A stretch of DNA of 64,000 bases from Neckera pumila. Lineage: Eukaryota > Streptophyta > Bryopsida > Hypnales > Neckeraceae. Under the pieces are notes generated by a model. It did no database searches, was not told the origin of the DNA, and was given only the letters and a program-made list of their open reading frames with translations. Where the stretch lies: the NCBI GenBank assembly GCA_963969595.1, contig OZ018412.1:1862501-1926500 (forward strand), in the 5' to 3' direction. The translations under genes and the position numbers were made by a program. Below, one piece after another: positions 46,303-55,570 of the stretch (the first letter of the stretch is position 1; each line of letters opens with the position of its first letter).

Positions 46303-49147
46303 ATGGCTTCTTCATCAAACTCGTTTGATGGTATGTTCAAGTCAGACGAGGAGATTGAGATTCATGAAGAAGTGAATGCAGACGTTCCTGACTGCGAAGG
46401 TCTTCCGCGTAGTCTTTGGAATACGAAATGTGTTATCTTGTACAATGGGGATGGAGTACTTGTTGGTGAAGGCACTTGTCATAGTGTCAATTCAGACTTG
46501 GTTCTCGGTGCCAATGGTCCTCTCGGCGACACTCATATTGCAGTATTTCATTTCGAGGACTCATTCGGAAGTCGACATCTCCCCTGAGCAAATTTACTCA
46601 TTGATCGCTTGGCCTATTAAGCTTGTCCAATACCATGGGGCAAGCCTTCATGATCATGAAGCGCGGAATAAATTGAATTGCCTCCAAGCAAGTCTTTTGA
46701 ATCCGCCTTCTTTGACATCTGCTAGGCCATATACAAGTATCCTTAGGAATCCCTCTTGAGTGACTTCTCTCAAATCCAAATATCTGCTCACCCAGGAGTC
46801 AATCAATACAGTCTCTAGCAAAGTTTGTTGCGTTTAGAATTGTGTTCAGCCATTTCCAAGGGAGAAGATTTGAGCTTTCCGTGAGCGCATGTACCATAAC
46901 TCCACCTTCAAGCATAGGTCCTTCATGAAGCTTGATGTCCACAGACAAGTTCTTCTCAACTCTCGTGGAAGACAAATGGTGGCAATTGAAAAGATCCCTG
47001 TGTGCATGCGCGCATAGATGCATATTTCAAGGGTCCCTGAGTCCACGTTCTTCCGCTATCAGAAGATCATGATGAGTCGTCGAGAAGCAACGGACCACGC
47101 CAACACGGGATTGTTGAAGCCAAGGAAGCACACTCAGCAAGCTACTGCTACCTTGAAGTGCATCCTTGACAAAGAGGCCGATCACATGCCACATCGTACT
47201 CGGACTATGAAGTCAGGAGAGAAGGTCGTCTCCATATGTCTTCCCGCTAAGTTTCAATGGAAGGGAAAAATGAAAGAAATCAATGATGTCAATGCCGCCT
47301 TTGGATTACCTGAAATTTCAATTTCAAATTTAAGCAAGATCAGATCTTCCAAGTTCTCGGAGTTCGAGGTTGAAAAGCCTGGAGACAATTTTGCTCGGTG
47401 CGCTACTTGTGACAAATTACAAGAGCTCAGGAAGGGTGCTCTTGCTGGGTCAAACATAGCTCTCATGTGGTCGTGGAAGTTGGACAAACATCTTGTTGTT
47501 GCTCGAGCTCACCGAGAATTGTACTATGCGAACCGGTACCGGTCGCACACTTTTCCGCACGAATGTCTTACGATCATGCACGACAAGATGGATCATTCCA
47601 AGACCGCTTGTCCAATCTTTTCTCATAAGAGCAAAGACACGGATGGCCTAGTGAAATTTCCCGTGTCTGTCACTGGCATGATTGCACACAGTCATGGAGA
47701 TGTGCATTATGCGCATTATGGTTTGGATCTCTTTCCGCACGATTCAAACTATACCATTGGTTCTATGGCAAAGTTGTTGCGAGATCTTGAGTTTCCACCA
47801 AAGGCTTCTTTTCGGCAATTGTTTGTTGGATCAAGGTCAACGAATTTGTTCAAGGCGGTTCTGAAGGGCGCAGAGATGTGCGAAGCGTCTCTTCCTCCAT
47901 CGCCGATGAACTTAATTCCAGCGACACCATTGCCACCCATTCTCAATGTGCAGATGGACAATGCCACTGGGAACAACAAGAATAGATATGTTTTCTATTT
48001 TTGGTCTCTACTTGTTGCAAGAAAGATCTTCCGTGAAGTGTATGTGAACTTCATGATTGTGGGTCACACGCACGACGACATTGATGCACTCTTCGGAAGA
48101 TGGAGCATGCAGTTGAAGAAAGAGAACTTCCCTACCGTTCCTATGCTTATGAAGTCGTTCATGGATGTGGAGTCCATTCCCACTATCCCTCACCTTGTGG
48201 AAGAGGTGCCTGATTTTAAAGATTTCATTGCAGGTTCATTGGTGGATGGTGATGACATCCTCATTGGACACACAAAACTACAACAAGTGAAGTTCTATCT
48301 AGATTCAACCGGATGTCCAGTCATGAAGTACAAATTATTGTATACGGATGTGGACTGGTTAGGAGAAGATGGTAGGGGCATTAAGTTGTGGAAGGAAGAT
48401 GCAGAAGGACGAAGCATGTGGCCACGTGGAGTACCCTTGCCAGTCACACAGAAGGCAATGAGAGGTGTGGAAGACATTGTGAAAGGTGTATCTGGATTTA
48501 TAAAGTATTGGGAGAATTTGTGCAATGCAGATGCCACTGGGGAATGTCGGAGGCGTTACGAGCATGTGGTGCACTATTGGCGTGATGTGAAGGCAGCATT
48601 GCAAGAACCAATATCTGCATCTACTGTTTTGAAGGACGGATTCTGGCCGACAACTCGAGTTGAAGCAACTCAAGAAGATCAACTGAACGAAGATGGCGAA
48701 GACCATGAAGAGTTCGGGCAGGATGACACCTATGTTGGACCTTTACGGGGTTGCCCCCAACCATCTTTTAGGGTGGGTCGAGATGTCTTTGAAGGCTACT
48801 TTGTTGCAATTAATCCAACAGACGGTGACAGTCATCTAGTTTGGATTGCAAGGGCATTATCTGATCCAAATTGTAATCTTGAAGAACCGGATTGTGTTCG
48901 CATTCAGTATTTCCATCCAACCAGTAGAGATGAGGATGTTCAGAATTCCTATACTGGATGGGACAGCAAAAGAGGTCTACGTTGGAAGGTTGATGAAAAC
49001 AAACCACCACTTTGGCAGCACACAGACGCTCTTATAACAGCGTGGAAATCTAGGATCTAGAAAGATACTAGGGAATGCATGATCAAGATTCTGGCTGCTC
49101 AAATTGATGTCATCAAAGAGAGTTTGACTTCAATTCCTTTGTCTTGA
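46303..49147 (+). pseudogene. DUF7869/RNase H-like putative transposase with in-frame stops
   Basis: The likely start is ATG 46303 (MASSSNSFDGMFKSDEE). The N-terminal part (LVGEGTCHS, GPLGDTHIAV, LIAWPIKLVQYHG) resembles the domain placed beside plant CACTA-type proteins; a one-base shift near 46,565 splits it. From there one frame runs to TGA 49145-49147, broken by TGA 46757, TAG 46835, TGA 46871, TAG 47015 and TAG 49058 (codon starts). The longest clean part, 47018-49060 (680 codons), has Cys128-x2-Cys131, IMHDKMDHSK (188-195), QMDNATGNNKN (312-322) and GHTHDDIDALFG (349-360). The DN...NKN and GHTH-D-FG motifs are those I know from DUF7869, an RNase H-fold family that looks like a DDE/D transposase; D189 or D192, D314 and D354 or D356 are the candidate catalytic residues. 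Coding continues after TAG 49058 (ILAAQIDVIKESLTSIPLS). The palindrome array lies 80-830 bp upstream. Confidence 0.75.
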
Positions 49148-49547
49148 ACGCAAGAATGGACCGGTATTTTATAAAGTTCTGACTACGTTGATAGTTATAT
49201 GTTATAGAGTTCTATTTATTTTTTAGATGTCTAGAGTATGCTTTTACATGACTGTGGGAGAAGGGTAATATTTTATGTTCTCATAGACGTGAGGTTTTAG
49301 GTCTAAGTTTGTAAGTGTCTATGATTAGAGTTGTACATTTCTGGTGCAGAATATGTACAAGTAATTAATGTATTTGATATTATTTTCATTGTTATTTGGT
49401 TGTGGAATACATGGAGTTTTTGATATTGAATGATGCAATGTTTGTTTGGAGACTTTTATTTCTTTGCAAGACTCTCATTTTAATGGAAATTGATAGATTG
49501 AAGTAATTAAATAAGTAACTATGGAGATAACAAGAGCCCATTTTTAT
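49148..49547. other. AT-rich 3' flank of the DUF7869 gene
   Basis: AT-rich, no palindromes and no frames; probably 3' UTR and spacer. Confidence 0.45.
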
Positions 49548-49709
49548 TCATTCAATATGTGTTCTAAAGTGCAATATTTTTTTGAGAGGGCTCCACCCTC
49601 CCATTTTACTGAATAGGATGTTTACACAATTCGGGTTGGCCCAATCGTCCCAATTTATGTCTTGGGACTTGCCCTTCTTACTATTTTTTGAGGTTTTATC
49701 GCGAGGCAT
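49548..49709 (-). pseudogene. Myb/SANT-like first-exon fragment
   Basis: From ATG 49707-49709 the minus strand reads MPRDKTSKNSKKGKSQ then INWDDWANPNCVNILFSKMG and stops after 53 codons. A basic start followed by W...W...N at this spacing resembles the N-terminus of plant Myb/SANT-like DNA-binding proteins encoded by repeats. The remaining body is missing, so it is a truncated copy or a first exon. It is preceded by a promoter-like block at 49,939-49,980 and a GGCGGACGG array. Confidence 0.4.
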
Positions 49710-49938
49710 GGTGATCTGATTTAAATCCTCTTTCTTGATCACCAAGTTCACATGAATTTCTCCAATGTGCAGACGAAATGTTACACAGTTACAATAAAAA
49801 AACCTTACGTACTCACTTGAAATAAACTGCGTGAAGCAGTCCCACCTTCAAGCCCAACCATTCTCGCACTTGACCGGAAGGGACGCGCAGGGCCACAGAC
49901 TAAAATCGGGCACTGGATCGTCCACTCCAGGAGGGAAA

Positions 49939-49980
49939 CGGTTGTGAAGAAATGAGCCGTCCGCCATGCTATTTATTCAG
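49939..49980 (-). promoter_or_regulatory. Promoter-like block of the Myb/SANT-like fragment
   Basis: Minus strand: AATAAATAGCATGGCGGACG, then GCTCATTTCTTCACAACC. The TATA-like motif is about 265 bp before ATG 49709. Same layout as the blocks at 26.1 and 55.3 kb. Confidence 0.5.
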
Positions 49981-50330
49981 TACGATGGCGGATGAGCCAA
50001 GGCGGACGCGTACGACCCCATCGGACGGCCTGGAGGCGGACGCCAAGATCCAGCGGACAGAAATCACCGTCCGATAGATCGCATGGCCATCGATGACCGG
50101 CGGACGGATCGACAGACAGAGAAAGCGGACGAAGGGGAAAGGCGGATGGCGCGGACAGGCGGACGATGTTGGAAGGCGGACGCGGAACGCGAACTGCGGG
50201 GCCGGTGTCGTAGCGGACGGAGGCGTCACCATGGCGGACGGAGACGTCGAAAACGCGGACGCAGACGTCAGACGTTGTGGACGGGGGCGTTTGCAAGGCG
50301 GACGGGGCCGTGTTCGGTCAAACCTACAAA
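49955..50330. repeat. GGCGGACGG array 3
   Basis: GCGGACGG, GGCGGACGC and CGGACGGAG words about every 10-25 bp. It ends abruptly just before the G2 element at 50,347. Confidence 0.75.
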
Positions 50331-50346
50331 ACAGGCAGCCCAGCCC

Positions 50347-50995
50347 TTACCCCAAAATGCCCAAGGCCTATTTTGTGTTTCTTGGAATTTGCTCTAAATT
50401 GAACAAAATGCTAACATTTTGATAAATTGTATCAATTTTTTTTTTAATTGTAACCGTACAAATTGGAATTGGACATATTAGAGATATCATAGAAAAAGAA
50501 AACATAACAATATCACTTATTGAGTGAAAGATTATAATGATTGACTATAAGGGTGCTAAAACTACAAAAATCTTTCAACCTTTTTTACACAAGTCAAATC
50601 TGAAAAGTTGGTGACCCAAAAAATTTGAGGTTAAAGGGCCTAACTTGTATAACCCTTATCAATTTATGGCTTCTAAAAACCTACTCTACAATTTTTTTAA
50701 ATGAATTTTGAATGTGATTTTTTCTCCAAGATCTAGTGTATTTGAGGCTCATTCCCAAGAACTCTCAACACTACGGGAAGTCAAGATTGCAATGGGTACC
50801 CTTGTATAAAAAATTGAATAGAAAAATCAGTATTATTTATTTTCAAATCGGATTTTTGGTACTAAAATTAGACTTCAAGAAGAAATTTCTAAAAATATAA
50901 GCTACTAAAAATAGCAATTTTGTTAGGTTTTATTTAACTTCAAAGTTCTGCAAACACCAGATTTGGGTTCGGTGCCCTGAGCATTTAGGGGTTAA
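50347..50995. mobile_element. TTAA element, second subfamily, copy G2 (both ends present)
   Basis: Left end TTACCCCAAAATGCCCAAGG, right end GCATTTAGGGGTTAA. Compared with G1, the consensus terminus is TTAA-CCCCTAAATG. The 649-bp body matches G1 and G3. No coding frame. Confidence 0.65.
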
Positions 50996-51194
50996 ATGGT
51001 CGCTTTTAGATCATAACTCCAGTCTTGACACTACAAAAACAATATCTATTGACCATTCAATATCTCATTGTAAGTGACGCCGTCTTAGATTGATAAGTCG
51101 GTGACCCTCTCGGTTGCCATCATTCGGCATGTGGAAAACGAACGTCCGCTGGAGGCAGCAGATGGTCACCCGGTTGACTCAGCAAACTTCATGG

Positions 51195-51560
51195 CGGACG
51201 GAATGCCTTGTATGAAACTATTAGAAACCACAATTCATCCGCACTTAAATTAAGTCCCTCTAAAAATGTAAAATACAAACATTCCAAAAAATTAGAAGAA
51301 GTTTTATAGAAGGGACCATTTGTAGAATCCACAACTATTTTATCCAAACATCATTATTTGAAATTTATAAGGGGAATCCTCAACAAAAATGCCTTGTATG
51401 AAATTATTAAAAACCACAATTCATGCACACTTAAATTTAGCCCCTCTAAAAATGTAGAGTACAAACATTCCAAAAAATGAGAAGAAGTTTTATATAATGG
51501 ACCATTTGTAGAACCCACAACTATTTCGACCAAACATCATTATTTGAAATTTACAAGTCC
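51195..51560. repeat. 186-bp tandem repeat, two copies
   Basis: ATGCCTTGTATGAAA starts units at 51203 and 51389, and the following sequence (CCCTCTAAAAATGTA, then GGACCATTTGTAGAA, then AACATCATTATTTGAAATTTA) repeats in order. Related single units occur at 52,715-52,890 and 53,405-53,735. Confidence 0.7.
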
Positions 51561-52125
51561 TACATGAATTCCAATTGTAAAATCCCGGAGTATTTAGTGT
51601 AGACATCATTTGTTAAAATTTAATACGGGAATCTCCAAAAATTTGCCCTCATTCTTTAATTTTATGGGAGTTTTAGGATCTAGGGTCTAGAATTTAGGGT
51701 TTAAAATCTTGGTTTACGATATACAAAGCCTTTTAAAATGAGAGGACAAAAAATAGTTAAACATTCCCACATGAATGTCACATTGGATGCTTCTTACATC
51801 AAACGGCATCTCTGGGTATAAACAAAACCTTTTCTGGAATCCAATGTTCAAAGAATAATTTCAACAATGCTTCCACAGCAGACGGAGCATACTGGGCGGA
51901 AACATTGGTCGAGAGGGCGGACGAAAATGGGCGGACGGACTAGGCGGTCGGATCCGGATGCATATGGCGGACGCATATGGCGGACACCGCGACATGGCGG
52001 ACGGAGGTAGCAGCGAGGCGGACGGGGTTCTGATTGGTCGGACACTCCGGCAGCAGTGGCGGACTTCAAGGTGGACGGCAAGGCGAACGGCAAGACGGGA
52101 GAGCACAGCGGACAGGTCGTGTTTC
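51561..52125. repeat. Duplicated segment, copy 1 (empty site)
   Basis: Matches 53,735-55,130 in the same order: AATTCCAATTGTAAAATCC, AATACGGGAATCTCCAAAAA, TAGGGTCTAG motifs, AATGAGAGGACA, AATCCAATGTTCAAAGAA, then a GGCGGACGG array from about 51,880. Its TTAA at 51733-51736 lies in TTTTAAAATGAG, the uninserted version of the site occupied by element E in copy 2. Confidence 0.85.
51880..52120. repeat. GGCGGACGG array 4
   Basis: GGGCGGACGGACTAGGCGGT near 51,930 and similar words; the same text is found in array 5, showing common origin. No gene follows directly; the next 1.3 kb has no recognisable frame. Confidence 0.7.
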
Positions 52126-53400
52126 ATATTGGGGGCTTCGGGATAAATAAAAATAAAGGATAAAACTGCAAAGGACTCACAATGTCACACCGAAGGTCAT
52201 TCCGTGTGGGAACGAGGAGACCTTATAGTACCATCAAGGGGATGGCCGTAAGTCATGGGCTTCTTACAACTCATTTGGGTTGGAGGCAGTCTGGTGTTCA
52301 AATCCAAGTGACATCCTCTCCCTTGTGCGCTGATGTCACCCCCTTTGTTGGGGGATTTGGTTTGGTTGTGGTAGCCCATCACTTAAGAAAAACAAAAAAC
52401 ATCCCGGGAATTTCTGTTTGTATGTGGGAGAGATGAAGATTTGCTTATGAAGGGGTTTATTACTTACTGGAGGGGAGGAGTTTTGTGTCTCCAATCGGGA
52501 TGTTTGTAGTGGAATCCAACCACAAACATTTACGTTTGAAACTCTAAACTCTACCCTCCAAACCCTCAAAGTACATGACTAGCTTCCTCATTAACAAATA
52601 ATATTCGCTACTCACGTACAACCATGTATTGGCTAGAGGTTTTGTTATTTTAGCAAGGCTGATTACAAGGATATAGAATCTAAGAGAAGGAGGGTGTTAG
52701 GTAAAAAATGATCCCCTGTTATTCATCATATGAAACCACTATTCATCTGCATTCCAATTCAATCCCTCAAAGAACGTAGAGTACAAAGGTCCCAAAAAAA
52801 ATTAGAAGTTTCAAAAAAAGAAACATTTGTACAATCCACGACTATTTTGTCTAAACATCCTACTACTAAAATCACAACACCCTCTATAATATCACGATTC
52901 CATTTTGAATTATAATATTATGGAAATTGAATTGCTTTTGTAATAGCCATTGTCTACTTTCTACTATATACTGTATATTCTATTTGTGAAATATTTGAAA
53001 GTCAAATGGATACTTCTGAAAAAATTTCAAAGAAACTTTTCAAACCACAAAACTATAGATAAATTTCATGTCTTTTTAAAATGTGATATTAAAGAATAAG
53101 GAAGCACCAATCGCCAACATTGCTCTATATAATCAAATGTGAAGATTGTACTTACATACTTCACGGTATTAATTCATTCTTATTGCAATGTATTCATCTT
53201 TGCAAAGATTATTTTGAAAAAATTACAATATAAATCTTTTCTTCAATTACTTTATATCGCAGTATTATATTTTTCCAAAGAGTACTGTATGAGGATGTCA
53301 ATATTTTCATTTAAAGATTATACATACTTTGTTTATCTACATTCTATCACATGAAAAATTGATGAAAGTAATATATTTAATGCATAGCAAAGCAAGCTCC
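52126..53400. other. Spacer, AT-rich, one diverged 186-bp unit
   Basis: A diverged 186-bp-type unit lies at about 52,715-52,890. No gene recognised. The tract 52,182-52,440 has longer frames on both strands but no protein-like signal. Confidence 0.4.
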
Positions 53401-53404
53401 AATC

Positions 53405-53740
53405 GTTAGGCATTATTTAAAATTTACAACGGAAATCCTAGACAATGGTCCCTTCTCATTGGCCATTACAAACCACAATTCATATGCACTCCATTTAAGT
53501 CCCCTCTAAAAACAAAGAGTACAAAGATAAAAAAAAATTTAGAAGAAGTCTTATACAAGGGACCATTTGTACAATCAAAGACTATTTTGGCTAAAATTTA
53601 TTACTTAAAATTTATAAGGTGAATTGTAAACAATGGTCCCTTGTCATTCACCATTAGAAACAACGATTCATCCACACTGGAATTTAGTCAATGTTAAAAA
53701 GTGTGAATTACGGAGTCTAATACAAAAAAATTACAAGTTC
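53405..53740. repeat. Diverged 186-bp repeat units
   Basis: Two imperfect units with ACAATGGTCCCTT...CATT and GGACCATTTGTACAAT words, related to those at 51.2-51.56 kb. Confidence 0.55.
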
Positions 53741-53919
53741 AATATGAATTCCAATTGTAAAATCCATGAGTATTTAGTGTAGACATCATTTGTTAAAATT
53801 TAATACGGGAATCTCCAAAAACTTGCCCTCATTCTTTTATCTTATGGGAGTTTTAGGATCTAGGGTCTAGGGTCTAGGGTTTAGGGTTTACAATTTGGAT
53901 TTTTGGTATATTAGGCGTT

Positions 53920-54854
53920 TTAACCCCTAAAGGACCATTGTCCCTTTGGAAGACAAATGCGTTTTTGGGCAGGTACCTATGGGCTGAAATTTTTTGTGAA
54001 TTTTTTGAAACTTTTAAAAAGGTAGAAAATCTGATTAGCTTCGTGGGAATATAACTTTTTCCACAATCGGTGCCCATGAACAAAAGTTATGACCAAATAA
54101 GCTCAAAATAGGGGACGGCGGGCAGCCCAGGCAGCAAAAAATAATGGACAAAAATTTGAATTTTTTTTTTTTTAATTTTCTTCTCATAGATTATATTTTT
54201 GCCTATTTGGAAAGATTTGATTCATTTCACTTGGATTTGTTATGAGAAAGATATGGACATTCTTGTTTTTTGGGCAATTACAGCATCTTCTTCAAAAAAA
54301 TAACTTCTAGGATGCATTTTTGAATGCAATTTTTCAAATTTTTTTTTTTTTTTTTCCCATGCTTTATATTCCTTTATTAGAGCAATCTCACCATTGGGAT
54401 TAGTGCATTTTAATTCGATTCAAAATATATGAATGGTTTAGATTTTCCTTCTATCTTGTATCTAATTCTACTTAACATTTTTTTAGAGAATGATAATTAA
54501 GTGTTTTTGAGCTTTTTTTTTCCCTAGACTCTCAACGCAATTCCCCACTACAAACATTTAAAGCTCAAAACTCTATAGTGCAAAAGTTTTAAGTTAAAAA
54601 TGTTCAAAGTCAAAAAATCTAGTCCCGCAATGTGCTGAAAAAGTTGTTTTTTTCACTTTAAATGCAGATATCTTGCAGTTTGTGCGGTCAAAAATTCTGA
54701 ATTTTTTTCCACACATTCTTATACTACTTAGGTGTAAGATCTTATGGTTAGATGAGAAAAAAAACATTTTTCAAATTTTTAAACTTTTTACTATAGAAAT
54801 GGCAATTTTGAGTGTTTTTGGGCACGAAAAGGGCCTCGGTCCTTTAGGGGTTAA
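53920..54854. mobile_element. TTAA-flanked inverted-repeat element, copy E (best preserved)
   Basis: TTAA then CCCCTAAAGGACC at the left (53920-53936), and GGTCCTTTAGGGG then TTAA at the right (54838-54854): 13-bp perfect inverted ends inside TTAA duplications. The empty version of the site is in the same window at 51733-51736. No transposase frame in 935 bp. Termini starting CCC plus TTAA fit piggyBac-type mobilisation. Confidence 0.9.
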
Positions 54855-54989
54855 AATGAGAGGACAGAAAATTGTTAAACATTCCCACATGAATTGTCAC
54901 ATTGGATGCTTCTTGCATTGAATGGCATCTGTGGGTATAAAAGAAATCTTTTCTAGAATCCAATGTTCAAAGAATAATTTCAACATTGC

Positions 54990-55318
54990 TTCCACGGCGG
55001 ACGGAACATGTCGGACGGAAACATCGGTCGAGAGGGCGGACGGAGAAGGCAGACGGAAATGGGCGGACGGACTAGGCGGTCGGATCCGGACGCACATGGC
55101 GGATGCTGCGGCGGTCGGACGGAGCCAAAGCGGACGGCGTGGTGTGGAGGGTGCCGAAGCGGACGCACAGCCGGTCGGCCATCCCCGAAGCGGACGGGAA
55201 GGCGGTCGAACAGCGCGGAGGCGGATGGCGGAGGTCCGGCAGGCGGACAGCACATCCAGGACGCGTCCGCATTGGCTGTTCGCCGGTCCGGCGCCGGACC
55301 GCTTCTAGGTCTGGTCGG
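54990..55318. repeat. GGCGGACGG array 5
   Basis: GGCGGACGGA, CGGACGGAAA and AAGCGGACGG words across about 330 bp, ending at the promoter-like block of the RING gene. Overlapping Arg/Ala/Pro-rich frames on both strands come from the repeat. Confidence 0.75.
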
Positions 55319-55319
55319 A

Positions 55320-55365
55320 TGGGTATAAGGGTGGACGGTCGCTTTCATTTTCTTCACTTCTTCTC
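55320..55365 (+). promoter_or_regulatory. Promoter-like block of the RING-H2 gene
   Basis: TATAAGGGTGGACGGTCGC followed by TTTCATTTTCTTCACTTC. The TATA motif at 55,324 is 247 bp before ATG 55571. Same order as the blocks at 26.1 and 49.95 kb. Confidence 0.55.
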
Positions 55366-55570
55366 TCTGGCACTTTGTTGTGAGCCAAGTTGGATGTTCT
55401 GTTGTTGCCACGTATTTAGCGTGGTGCTGACTGCGCCTACTTGGTGGAGAGAAGGGGTCCAATTCTTATTATGTCGAATCTTTGACGATTTTTTGCACAA
55501 ACACCAGTGTCAAGACTACACGTGCAGAGATTCTTTCATTGCAAGTACTTAAAAATTCAAGTTCTCGGTC

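Larger units (their letters stand above)
53735..55330. repeat. Duplicated segment, copy 2 (carries element E and array 5)
   Basis: Same order of sequence as 51,561-52,125 with the 931-bp element E plus one TTAA inserted at 53,920-54,854. The telomere-like run TAGGGTCTAGGGTCTAGGG (53,856 on) is longer here than in copy 1. Confidence 0.85.
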
